From CAZIWX01 sp964543125 (GTDB lineage Bacteria > Fidelibacterota > UBA8477): DNA of 10,581 nt. The stretch covers positions 1 to 10,581 of the forward strand of contig CAZIWX010000083.1 in NCBI GenBank assembly GCA_964543125.1, written 5' to 3'. Below, piece after piece: positions 1-6,774 of this stretch. Under the pieces are notes generated by a model. The model had not been told where the DNA came from. It saw only the letters and a program-made list of their open reading frames with translations, and searched no databases. A program made the translations under genes and the position numbers. Position 1 is the stretch's first letter. The number at the start of each line of letters is the position of its first letter.

Positions 1-12
1 GAGCACGCGGTA

Positions 13-44
13 GGGCGGCTTCGCCTCCGTCGAGGCAGGCGCCG
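13..44. repeat. GC-rich inverted repeat at window edge
   Basis: A block much richer in G+C than its surroundings. It can fold with outer arms CGGC (16-19) and GCCG (41-44) and inner arms GCCTC (23-27) and GAGGC (32-36) around a 4-nt loop. An alternative hairpin pairs GGCG (14-17) with CGCC (22-25). On the plus strand it is followed by a T-rich stretch (45-67), so it could be an imperfect terminator of a plus-strand gene lying outside the window. It could equally be a copy of an intergenic repeat. Only the base pairing is seen; the role is inference. Confidence 0.3.
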
Positions 45-91
45 TTATTATTCTAACTTTATTATTCAGGTATTGGATATTGCGCTGAACC

Positions 92-126
92 AAAAATAAA
101 AGCCCTGATTTGTGGGTCAGGGCTTT
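92..126 (-). terminator. Rho-independent terminator of the S8 protease gene
   Basis: Read on the minus strand, a 10-bp stem (arms at 99-108 and 117-126, core GCCCTGA/TCAGGGC) closes an 8-nt loop and is followed directly by the T-rich tract TTTTATTTTT (92-101, partly overlapping the stem base). It begins 22 nt after the protease stop codon. This is the classic intrinsic terminator layout. The opposite strand lacks a comparable T tract beyond three bases, so it would act mainly on minus-strand transcription. Confidence 0.88.
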
Positions 127-148
127 GAAAATGAAGGAAGAGATTCAG

Positions 149-2551
149 TTAGTTCGAAATTATCAACGCCACAAGTCCAACCAAATCCTGGACATTCACG
201 CTACCATCCAGATTGTAATCGGCCGCCAGGGCTGCATTACCGGTAAGCACACTAAGGCCCATAATGTGATTTACGATTAAAACGATATCCTGAATATTCA
301 AGAGCGAATCGAAATTAACATCTCCGGGTATTCCAATCCCCTGGCCGGAAGTGACGATCCGAATATCATCCACGGCGGCTTCTACCAGTGAACCGCCATT
401 GATATCCTCAGCTATAAATTGAATCTGAATCTGGTGGTAACTGGTTAGATATTGCGGTAAGTAAAATATTTTTTGTGACCAACCATCAGGGCTTTCCGTT
501 GTGGAAACTAATGTAATCCAGTCGCCGCTGGTGCCTGAACGAATCTGAACGGTCCACGTGTCGGCGTTGGGATTATTACCTAAATCGTTAGTATACCAAG
601 CCCAATATGTCAAAATCGGTTGCATTCCCGTGGGGATATTCCACCAAGGCGAACGCAATGTGGTATGTCCGCCATCCACGTCATTGTCGCCGGAGCCACC
701 TCCCGGCGGCGTATTACCCGTGAAAAAACAGTTAGCGCCATCCTCGCTATGATCTTCTTCGGGTTGTGCAATTTGATTCCCTTCAATTGTACCCACGGGG
801 TTGCCCCACGCCCAGATACCTGAGGAGGCATCATCACCCGTAACACCCAAAGTCCAATTCCCGTTATTTTCACAGGGATCAACCAAAATGGTGGTAAAAC
901 TATTGATATCACCCACTAAAAACAGGTTTGTGGTCAAAGGCGCCCCCGGGGGTGAGTAAACGAATTGGCCGGTGTTGTTGCTTACCTGAATGTAATATTG
1001 AATGATACTTCCGGTACTTTGTGGTGGAATCTCACCCTCCCATTGGTTATCCGCGGTTGGGGTCATGGCAAGGGATGTGAATATTGAGTTATTGACATTA
1101 TAGAAGATTTGAGCGGAAACTATGGAATCACCTGGCGCGAGGATAATCGCTTCTACAACCGTGGCTGAGTCAGGCACACCGCTTTGAACCGGTATATGAG
1201 TGATCTGGAACGGCGTAAGGGCTTTATAAGCATTGGCCCGCTTACCCATTTGGAGATTGCCTACATTATCCCCATCCAGCAACAAAGCTTCCTGCTGTTC
1301 AACGGTCAGTGTAGGAAATTCGGAACGAATCAAGGCTGCCACACCGGCAGCAAGTGGTGTAGCCATGGATGTTCCATCCCAGGCTTCGTAATAGTTATTA
1401 CGGTACGGGTTATTAGGATCAGTACAACTCCAGATATTGGTTCCCGGAGCACACATGTCAACCCAGCTACCATAGTTGGAGAAACTGGCCCGGCTATCGT
1501 TGCTGTTAGTTGCCCCAACTGAAATCACGCCCGGCGCACCGGCCGGATAGGATATACCGGAGGATCCATCATTCCCGGCGGCGGCTAACACGATACAACC
1601 CTTCGTATTCCGTGCATATAAAACAGCTGAATTGAAAGTTGCTGACGAAGGTCCGCCACCCCAGCTATTGCTGATGATATCAGCTCCATTGTCGGCAGCA
1701 TAAAGCAGGGCATTGGTGGTGACATCATCATAGGCATTGGGAAATATTTTCACGCCCATGATCTTGGAATGAAATGCTACACCGGTTATGCCCACGAAAT
1801 TATCACCCACCCCGGCGGCGATTCCCGCACAATGGGATCCATGATCTTCAGCATGGTAGGGATGCCAATTCCAATCGTGATTAATATCATTGTCTTCGGA
1901 TTGATTATTGTTGGGGCCGGAAAAATCCCAGCCGTGGATATCGTCAACCTTGCCATTAAAATCGTCGTCTAATCCATTGTCCGGAATTTCACCCGGATTG
2001 GTCCAAAGATTCGCCACCAGATCGGGATGGTCGGTGTCGACACCGGTATCAATGATCGCAATAAGTACTGAATCCGCGCCGGTTTGGATATCCCAGGCTT
2101 CGGGATCTTGAACTCTGGGATGATGCCAGGATTGGGAAAAATACGGGTCGTTGGGAATTACAAATAATTCGCGTTTATAAATTGGTTCGGCATATTCAAT
2201 CCACTGATTTGCCTTGGAAAGCAAATGTGTGATCGAGGGGACATTCACGGCTGCGGAAAATTTGACGATATACACCCGTTCTAAGCCGAACGTATTATTG
2301 TTGCCATGATTGGCCGGGAATTGGTGAAAAAGTTGTATTTCCTGCACCGGATAGTCCGCCAGAATCTGATCAACAGCGGGCAGGTTGAGTTGTTTGCTGA
2401 TGCCTTGTGGCAGTACGGTGCTCCGGGCCGCCGCCGCAGTGATTCTTACGAACATTTTCCGGGGGTGATATGGCACTTCGGCAGGTTGAGCTACCAGCGC
2501 TAATCCCCTGATAATCAATGCAATAAATAGATACGGCTTCTTAAAATACAT
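149..2551 (-). CDS. Secreted subtilisin-like (S8) serine protease with C-terminal dockerin-like repeats
   Basis: An 800-residue predicted secreted endopeptidase. Residues 1-22 form a signal peptide (two Lys, then a hydrophobic run ending near ALVAQ). Residues about 30-130 look like a propeptide. The S8 catalytic domain spans about 145-445, with Asp168 (IIDTG), His237 (DHGSH), oxyanion Asn327 (AAGND) and Ser395 (GTSMATP), so the triad is intact. An acidic Asp/Asn-rich insert at 191-209 resembles the calcium-binding loop common in S8 proteases of the FCB group. Residues about 446-548 look like an Ig-type beta domain and about 552-732 like a jelly-roll/MAM-type beta sandwich (order inferred from pattern). 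Residues 743-799 hold two repeats, DVNFDSLLNIQD and DYNLDGSVNVQD, typical of type I dockerin-like calcium-binding segments. The ATG is preceded by AAAGGG 4 nt upstream. The gene stands alone between its own candidate promoter and terminator. Proteolytic function is secure; substrate and surface anchoring are not known. Confidence 0.93.
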   Translation of the reverse strand: MYFKKPYLFIALIIRGLALVAQPAEVPYHPRKMFVRITAAAARSTVLPQGISKQLNLPAVDQILADYPVQEIQLFHQFPANHGNNNTFGLERVYIVKFSAAVNVPSITHLLSKANQWIEYAEPIYKRELFVIPNDPYFSQSWHHPRVQDPEAWDIQTGADSVLIAIIDTGVDTDHPDLVANLWTNPGEIPDNGLDDDFNGKVDDIHGWDFSGPNNNQSEDNDINHDWNWHPYHAEDHGSHCAGIAAGVGDNFVGITGVAFHSKIMGVKIFPNAYDDVTTNALLYAADNGADIISNSWGGGPSSATFNSAVLYARNTKGCIVLAAAGNDGSSGISYPAGAPGVISVGATNSNDSRASFSNYGSWVDMCAPGTNIWSCTDPNNPYRNNYYEAWDGTSMATPLAAGVAALIRSEFPTLTVEQQEALLLDGDNVGNLQMGKRANAYKALTPFQITHIPVQSGVPDSATVVEAIILAPGDSIVSAQIFYNVNNSIFTSLAMTPTADNQWEGEIPPQSTGSIIQYYIQVSNNTGQFVYSPPGAPLTTNLFLVGDINSFTTILVDPCENNGNWTLGVTGDDASSGIWAWGNPVGTIEGNQIAQPEEDHSEDGANCFFTGNTPPGGGSGDNDVDGGHTTLRSPWWNIPTGMQPILTYWAWYTNDLGNNPNADTWTVQIRSGTSGDWITLVSTTESPDGWSQKIFYLPQYLTSYHQIQIQFIAEDINGGSLVEAAVDDIRIVTSGQGIGIPGDVNFDSLLNIQDIVLIVNHIMGLSVLTGNAALAADYNLDGSVNVQDLVGLVALIISN

Positions 2552-2560
2552 TGCTGCCCT

Positions 2561-2604
2561 TTAAATGATATAACTCGTTATAACGTACATGCTTAATGAT
2601 ATAA
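2561..2604. repeat. Direct repeats flanking a 10-bp palindrome upstream of the protease gene
   Basis: On the plus strand TTAAATGATATAA (2561-2573) and TTAATGATATAA (2593-2604) are near-identical direct copies spaced about 32 nt apart, about three helical turns. Between them lies the perfect palindrome CGTTATAACG (2576-2585), which overlaps the candidate -10 element. This is a plausible operator arrangement, but the composition is simple and no regulator is linked to it. Confidence 0.35.
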
Positions 2605-2605
2605 A
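2577..2605 (-). promoter_or_regulatory. Candidate sigma-70-type promoter of the protease gene
   Basis: Read on the minus strand, TTTATA (2600-2605, 4 of 6 matches to TTGACA) is followed after exactly 17 nt by TATAAC (2577-2582, 5 of 6 matches to TATAAT). This predicts transcription starting near 2570 and a leader of about 20 nt containing the AAAGGG ribosome binding site. The region is AT-rich, so chance matches are likely, and the organism's sigma factor preference is unknown. Confidence 0.35.
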
Positions 2606-2677
2606 TAATAGCCACACACCGGCGGCGGATTAAGGGCTACCTGTCGAAATCACCGTCTTTAAGAATTCTTTATATTT

Positions 2678-3304
2678 TTAGTGTGGGATACATACGGCTA
2701 TTAAAAGCTGGGCAATAAAATAGGTGCTCAGAATCAGCCAGCCGGCCCGTGGAGATGCTTGTTTGAAACGATTCCAGGCCAGGATTGAATCGGACACGAC
2801 AAAAAAGATTGCCCCCAGACCAGCCATTAAGCTGAAGCGGGTAGGCTGTTGCCACCAGAGATTGATCGCGGAACCGGCCATCAGCAAAATCAGCAATATG
2901 TAGACCAGCACTGCATACCGCATTTTTCCAAGGCGGGGTAGCAATTGCCAATACATCCACGCCCCGTACAGGAGCAGCGGGATAATGATCCAGAGGGTGA
3001 AATCATTTGTGGCCTGGAGAAATGCCAAACTATAGACAATGTGCGCCAAGAGAAAACTAACCAGGCCGGGCAAGAATCTGTCTTGGGGCAGCATCAGGAA
3101 AATATCGCCACTTAGTGAAAAAATCAGACCGGCTAAAATCAAATCGGCATATATGGTAAATCCGGGTGTGGCATTGGAAAAGGCAATGGTAATAATGGTA
3201 AGGGTGGTGAGTGGCTTAAGGATGTAATGCCAATAATGCGGTTTCCGCTTTTCCCAATAGATGGTGAAAGCTGCCAGGATGGCCAGAGCAAATGGGTTGA
3301 TCAT
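2678..3304 (-). CDS. YhhN/TMEM86 family integral membrane protein, possible lysoplasmalogenase
   Basis: A 208-residue very hydrophobic protein with about seven or eight predicted membrane segments. It carries the family's conserved stretches in order: YILKPLTT (27-34), SLSGDIFLML (63-72), GLVSFLLAHIVYSLAF (80-95), GAIFFVVSDSILAWNRF (164-180) and STYFIAQLLIA (193-203). Asp67 and Asp172 match the conserved acidic positions. Animal TMEM86 members hydrolyse the vinyl-ether bond of lysoplasmalogens, and some bacterial members have been assigned the same activity; most bacterial ones are uncharacterised. The length is normal for the family. The start is ATG at 3304 with only a weak upstream GCGGAT. 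The gene follows the tRNA terminator and precedes the protease by 126 nt, so it probably has its own promoter, which I could not place convincingly. Family membership is confident; activity is inferred. Confidence 0.85.
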   Translation of the reverse strand: MINPFALAILAAFTIYWEKRKPHYWHYILKPLTTLTIITIAFSNATPGFTIYADLILAGLIFSLSGDIFLMLPQDRFLPGLVSFLLAHIVYSLAFLQATNDFTLWIIIPLLLYGAWMYWQLLPRLGKMRYAVLVYILLILLMAGSAINLWWQQPTRFSLMAGLGAIFFVVSDSILAWNRFKQASPRAGWLILSTYFIAQLLIAVCIPH

Positions 3305-3382
3305 ATTTTATCCGCAATTTTGTTGACGAAAGATAAGCCAGGTTTATCAAGTAGGTTCGTGTCGGATATCTCGGCAAGGTAG

Positions 3383-3407
3383 AAAATAAAACCCTGCCAG
3401 GGCAGGG
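3383..3407 (-). terminator. Rho-independent terminator downstream of tRNA-Ser
   Basis: On the minus strand, CCCTGC pairs with GCAGGG (arms 3402-3407 and 3392-3397) around a 4-nt loop and is followed at once by TTTTATTTT (3383-3391). It lies 17 nt beyond the tRNA 3' end. It should end the tRNA transcript and any read-through from the long upstream operon, and it separates that operon from the YhhN gene. Confidence 0.85.
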
Positions 3408-3424
3408 CTTCAGAGCGAATGGTG

Positions 3425-3510
3425 CGGAGAGACAGGGATTCGAACCCTGGATAGGGGTTGCCTATACACGCTTTCCAAGCGTGCGCCTTCAGCCGCTCGG
3501 CCATCTCTCC
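3425..3510 (-). tRNA. tRNA-Ser (anticodon GGA, reads UCC/UCU)
   Basis: The reverse complement folds as a class II tRNA. The acceptor stem is GGAGAGA/TCTCTCC with discriminator G at 3425. The D arm contains GCCGAGCGGCTGAAGGC. The anticodon stem CACGC/GCGTG encloses the loop TTGGAAA, giving anticodon GGA. The long variable arm (TATAGGCAACCCCTATC) is typical of serine tRNAs, and the T arm holds the GGTTCGAATCC motif. The 3' CCA is not encoded; the genome continues CACC after the discriminator, so CCA must be added after transcription. It lies 59 nt after the deacetylase gene and just before an intrinsic terminator. Confidence 0.97.
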
Positions 3511-3569
3511 CTGGACTTAAAACACAATGCAAATAGCGGGCGCAAATATAGAAGAACGGCTATCTTGAG

Positions 3570-4361
3570 TCAACGCTTATCGCCGGATAAACGCTTGCTG
3601 ATTCCGGTTCCTCGCGCTGCCAAGTTGATGATCTGTTGCTGTAACACCACAAATGGGGTCCAATAATTAAGCACTATTTTTGACCGAACGAGACTGGACC
3701 ATTCGTGTCTATAGACACCTAGCCGGGGAACAATCAGCGCTTTATATCTTGCCGGCGAAGGAATTAATGGAAATGAAACCGCACAACGCGAATAGCCCAC
3801 CTCCAATCCAATTTCCAATACTCGGTCATCAACTTGATTGAACGGAGGACAAAAAGAGGTTATTTCCGTTCCCAACCTCGATTCCAATATCGCTTTGGAT
3901 GTTTTGAGTTCATGCCGAATATCCGCCGTACTGCAATTCGTTAATATCGCGTGTGATACCGAATGAGAGCCAATCTCCCAACCGGTATGATGCAGTGCTA
4001 TAATTTCTTCCCAATCCAAATGGCGAAAAAGACGGCCCCCAATTTGGACATCCCAAGTATTATGCTTCCCTATATAATCAGTGATAACAAATACGGTTGC
4101 CGGAATATCGTATTTTTCCAGCACCGGCCAAGCCTGCTCATAAACACTGGCATACCCATCATCAAAAGTAATGGCTAAATTGGTTTTACGGTTAGTGCTA
4201 CTAAGTTCCCGGAGAGTAGAAAATTGAAAACCCAGAGATTGGAAATCAAGCACCTGGGCTTCAAAACGTTTGGGACTAACAGTTGTCAGTCCCCATTCAA
4301 AGTCAGTACTTATTTTATGGTAGACCAGACCTTGATTGTACAGAGGTCCGGACATATTCAT
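3570..4361 (-). CDS. Polysaccharide deacetylase-like protein (NodB/CE4 fold)
   Basis: About 263 residues with the NodB homology pattern. Numbered from the TTG 3 nt upstream of the chosen ATG, motif 1 is TFDDGY (66-71), carrying the catalytic and metal-binding aspartates, and motif 2 is HSVSH (134-138), supplying the two metal-binding histidines. The third motif reads FCPPFNQ (171-177) where classical members have R-x-P-x-G, so Arg and Gly are replaced. The family removes N- or O-acetyl groups from glycans such as peptidoglycan, chitin or exopolysaccharide; the substrate cannot be read here. No signal peptide or membrane segment is visible, which is odd for an enzyme acting on cell-wall sugars. 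Possible starts are TTG 4364, ATG 4361 and ATG 4355; none has a clear ribosome binding site, and the gene follows ald by only a few bases, suggesting translational coupling. ATG 4361 is chosen for convenience. Confidence 0.85.
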   Translation of the reverse strand: MNMSGPLYNQGLVYHKISTDFEWGLTTVSPKRFEAQVLDFQSLGFQFSTLRELSSTNRKTNLAITFDDGYASVYEQAWPVLEKYDIPATVFVITDYIGKHNTWDVQIGGRLFRHLDWEEIIALHHTGWEIGSHSVSHAILTNCSTADIRHELKTSKAILESRLGTEITSFCPPFNQVDDRVLEIGLEVGYSRCAVSFPLIPSPARYKALIVPRLGVYRHEWSSLVRSKIVLNYWTPFVVLQQQIINLAARGTGISKRLSGDKR

Positions 4362-4367
4362 CAAACG

Positions 4368-5480
4368 CTATAAAACCGCGGTAACCGGAGTATAATCCAG
4401 GCCGAATGTATCACAAACCGCCTTACAAGTGACCTTCCCGGCATACATGTTTAAACCGAGTGAGAAGCCAGGATCCGTTTTCAGAGCTGCTAATGGTCCT
4501 AAATCGGCGATTTTTGTTACGAAGGGTAAAGTAGCATTGGTTAGGGCAATCGTAGAGGTATAGGGCACCGCACCGGGCATGTTGGCCACACAGTAATGAA
4601 TCACTCCGTCCACTTCAAACGTCGGATTTTCGTGAGTCGTTGGATGGCAGGTTTCAATGCACCCGCCTTGATCCACGGCAACATCAACAATAACCGATCC
4701 TTGGCGCATGTATTGCAACATATCCCGGGTTACCAATTTAGGTGCTTTCGCGCCATGAATTAATACGGCCCCGATGAGAAGGTCCACCTGAGGCAACAGT
4801 TCTTTGATGCTGGCGCCGGAACTATACATGGTCACGACATTCTTGGGCATAAAATCGTTCAATTCCCGTAGACGATTTAAATTCACATCCATGATGATAA
4901 CCTGGGCGCCAAACCCGGCGGCAATTTTTGCGGCATTGGTCCCCACGATACCACCCCCCAGTACCAGCACCGTGGCAGGTTTTACACCCGGAACGCCACC
5001 CAGTAAAACACCCCGTCCACCCATGCGCGCCTCTAAATATTTAGCACCTTCCTGAGCCGCCATACGGCCAGCTACTTCACTCATGGGTATTAATAATGGT
5101 AGAGAGTGTTGTAAGCCTTCCACGGTCTCGTAAGCAATAGCGGTGGCTTTGGTTTTCAGAAAATTAAGCGTGAGTTCACGATCGGCGGCAAAATGAAAAT
5201 AGGTGAATACGGTTTGACCCGGACGCGCCATAGCAATTTCCCGGGGCTGGGGCTCCTTAACCTTAACAATCATATCAGCCTTGGCCCAGATCTCCCCTGC
5301 CGTAGTGATTATTTGCGCGCCGGCTGCCGCGTAGGTTTCGTCCGGAAAGCCACTATTAATCCCTGCATCTTTTTCAACCAATACGGTATGATCGTGGGCG
5401 CATAGCGCCTCAACTCCACCGGGAGTCATGGAGACCCGATTCTCATTTGCCTTAATCTCTTTGGGAACACCAACAATCAT
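4368..5480 (-). CDS. ald: Alanine dehydrogenase
   Basis: Catalyses NAD-dependent reversible oxidative deamination of L-alanine to pyruvate and ammonia in the cytoplasm. The 370-residue length is standard. It opens with MIVGVPKEIKANENRV, the usual family N-terminus. Arg15, Lys75, His96 (in YFHFA) and Asp270 (in VAVDQGG) fall at the positions known for substrate binding and catalysis in characterised Ald proteins, and the NAD-binding glycine motif LGGGIVG is at 174-180. The C-terminal NMYAGKVTCKAV segment is also typical. The start is set at ATG 5480 because GGAGG (minus strand, 5489-5493) sits 8 nt upstream and the protein then begins where homologues do; a 12-residue longer reading from 5516 would overlap the M16 gene. 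It starts 19 nt after the M16 stop codon. Its presence in a pnp operon is not the textbook arrangement. Confidence 0.96.
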   Translation of the reverse strand: MIVGVPKEIKANENRVSMTPGGVEALCAHDHTVLVEKDAGINSGFPDETYAAAGAQIITTAGEIWAKADMIVKVKEPQPREIAMARPGQTVFTYFHFAADRELTLNFLKTKATAIAYETVEGLQHSLPLLIPMSEVAGRMAAQEGAKYLEARMGGRGVLLGGVPGVKPATVLVLGGGIVGTNAAKIAAGFGAQVIIMDVNLNRLRELNDFMPKNVVTMYSSGASIKELLPQVDLLIGAVLIHGAKAPKLVTRDMLQYMRQGSVIVDVAVDQGGCIETCHPTTHENPTFEVDGVIHYCVANMPGAVPYTSTIALTNATLPFVTKIADLGPLAALKTDPGFSLGLNMYAGKVTCKAVCDTFGLDYTPVTAVL

Positions 5481-5488
5481 TTGAAAAG

Positions 5489-5493
5489 CCTCC
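5489..5493 (-). promoter_or_regulatory. Ribosome binding site that fixes the ald start
   Basis: GGAGG on the minus strand, 8 nt before ATG 5480. It lies in the short gap after the M16 stop codon and rules in favour of the 370-residue form over the longer reading from 5516. Confidence 0.85.
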
Positions 5494-5499
5494 GTCCTG

Positions 5500-6774
5500 T
5501 CAATTTGCCGGTTCAAGAATCATTGTTAAAAACGCATTCGGAGTGAACAATTCCTGTGCCAGAGATTGAATTGCACTGCTGGTAATTGCCTCAATGCGCT
5601 TTAAATATTCATTAACTTCCATAGTCCGGCCATAATAGATCAATTGCCGACCCAACCGGAACATGCGGTGCTGCATGGACTCATCAGCCATAACGAAACC
5701 GGCCTTATACTGCGCTTTTACGCGCGTCAATTCAGTGTCCAAAACGGGTTCACGGACTAATTTTTCTAATTCGGTCCAAATGAGTTCCAGGGCCCGGGAT
5801 CGTTTTCGGGGATCGGTACCTAGATAAATACCAAAGACCCCGGTATCCCGATACAAGTTCGCAAAAGCATAAATCGAGTAAGCAACGCCGTGGGCTTCGC
5901 GGATATTTTGAAATAATCGCGAACTCATGCCGCCACTCAGAACGCCATTTAATACACCCAAACTCCAGCGCCGATCATCATTAAAACTAAAAATGCGGCG
6001 CCCTGTGATCAGGTGGGTTTGCTGGATCGTTTTATTGACGGTAAAACTACCTGGAGTCATGGTGTTGGATTTATCTTCAAAACCGTTGTCAAGGCGACCT
6101 TCCGTGGTATCAAAATAGGTTTGTAACAATTCAACCAATTCAGCATGATTTACAAATCCGGATGCTGTAACAACCATGTTTTCCGGATAGTAGTGGGTGC
6201 GGCGATAAGCATCCAATTGACCACGATCAAAGGTTTTAAGGGTATTCTCAAACCCAATGACCGGTCGTCCTAATCCGGACTTCGGAAAGACTTTCGATTC
6301 GAACTCATCAAAAACCACCTCGTCCGGGAGATCTTGCCCGTCACGCAATTCATCCAGCACAACACCGCGCTCGCGCTCCAGCTCGTCGGCTGGAAACGTA
6401 GGATGTAGCAGGATATCAGTGAGCAATGAAACAGCTATTTCAAGGTGTTCGGTCAAAAACCGGGCATAAAAACAGGTATAATCCTTAGATGTGACAGCGT
6501 TGACCATACCGCCCACGCTTTCCAGCGCCAGAGCAATGTCATATTTGTTACGCTGTTCCGTGCCCTTAAACACCATGTGTTCAAGGAAATGTGAGATTCC
6601 ACTAATATCCGCGGATTCATACCGGCTTCCGGTTTTTATCCAGATGCCCAGAGAAACCGAGCGAACGGTTGCCACATGTTCAGATACGATGCGTAAGCCG
6701 TTCGCCAGTATGGTTTCATTGCGCAGCCGCGCCGGTTTATTAATGGCGATTTCCTCCACGACCTCCGGAATCAT
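5500..6774 (-). CDS. M16 family zinc metallopeptidase (processing peptidase-like)
   Basis: A 424-residue protein of the MPP-beta/YmxG/PqqL type. The inverted zinc motif HFLEH (62-66) is followed 76 residues later by Glu142 (in VVLDEL), the third zinc ligand, so the active site looks complete. The second half-domain carries the usual signature GGMSSRLFQNIREAHGVAYS (281-300). The length equals that of the single-chain bacterial members, which cut peptides in an enclosed chamber; in Bacillus a related gene also follows pnp. No signal peptide is visible, so it is probably cytoplasmic. The start is uncertain. ATG 6774 lies 35 nt inside pnp and has no good ribosome binding site; a reading from TTG 6861 overlaps pnp by 122 nt and adds residues not typical of the family. 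Translation probably depends on ribosomes finishing pnp. The physiological substrate is unknown. Confidence 0.92.
   Translation of the reverse strand: MIPEVVEEIAINKPARLRNETILANGLRIVSEHVATVRSVSLGIWIKTGSRYESADISGISHFLEHMVFKGTEQRNKYDIALALESVGGMVNAVTSKDYTCFYARFLTEHLEIAVSLLTDILLHPTFPADELERERGVVLDELRDGQDLPDEVVFDEFESKVFPKSGLGRPVIGFENTLKTFDRGQLDAYRRTHYYPENMVVTASGFVNHAELVELLQTYFDTTEGRLDNGFEDKSNTMTPGSFTVNKTIQQTHLITGRRIFSFNDDRRWSLGVLNGVLSGGMSSRLFQNIREAHGVAYSIYAFANLYRDTGVFGIYLGTDPRKRSRALELIWTELEKLVREPVLDTELTRVKAQYKAGFVMADESMQHRMFRLGRQLIYYGRTMEVNEYLKRIEAITSSAIQSLAQELFTPNAFLTMILEPAN

Noticed and set aside
1..99. An open plus-strand frame ending at TAA 97-99, which could be the C-terminus of a convergent gene
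   Set aside because: It is only 32 residues, its first half is an Arg-rich product of the GC-rich repeat, and I recognise no family. The minus strand is open over the same stretch, so openness is not evidence. Sequence beyond base 1 would decide.
610..912. Open frames on either strand inside the protease gene, with similar ones inside pnp, ald, M16 and ribF
   Set aside because: They overlap well-supported genes, have low-complexity or family-unlike translations and no ribosome binding sites, and look like shadows of the real genes.
2609..2639. TAGCC/GGCTA inverted repeat followed by a T-rich stretch on the minus strand, a possible terminator of the YhhN gene
   Set aside because: The stem is only 5 bp with a 21-nt loop and the T tract is interrupted, so it is too weak to call.
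3305..3380. A promoter for the YhhN gene, and GATAA/TTATC (5-bp arms, 7-nt spacer) as an operator
   Set aside because: No -35/-10 pair with acceptable match and spacing was found, and 5-bp arms in AT-rich DNA are expected by chance.
3301..3504. A 67-residue minus-strand open frame
   Set aside because: It reads through the tRNA-Ser gene and its terminator, so it is an artefact of the tRNA being stop-free in that frame.
4368..5516. A 382-residue form of alanine dehydrogenase
   Set aside because: The extra 12 residues overlap the M16 gene and lack the family N-terminus, while GGAGG lies 8 nt before ATG 5480.
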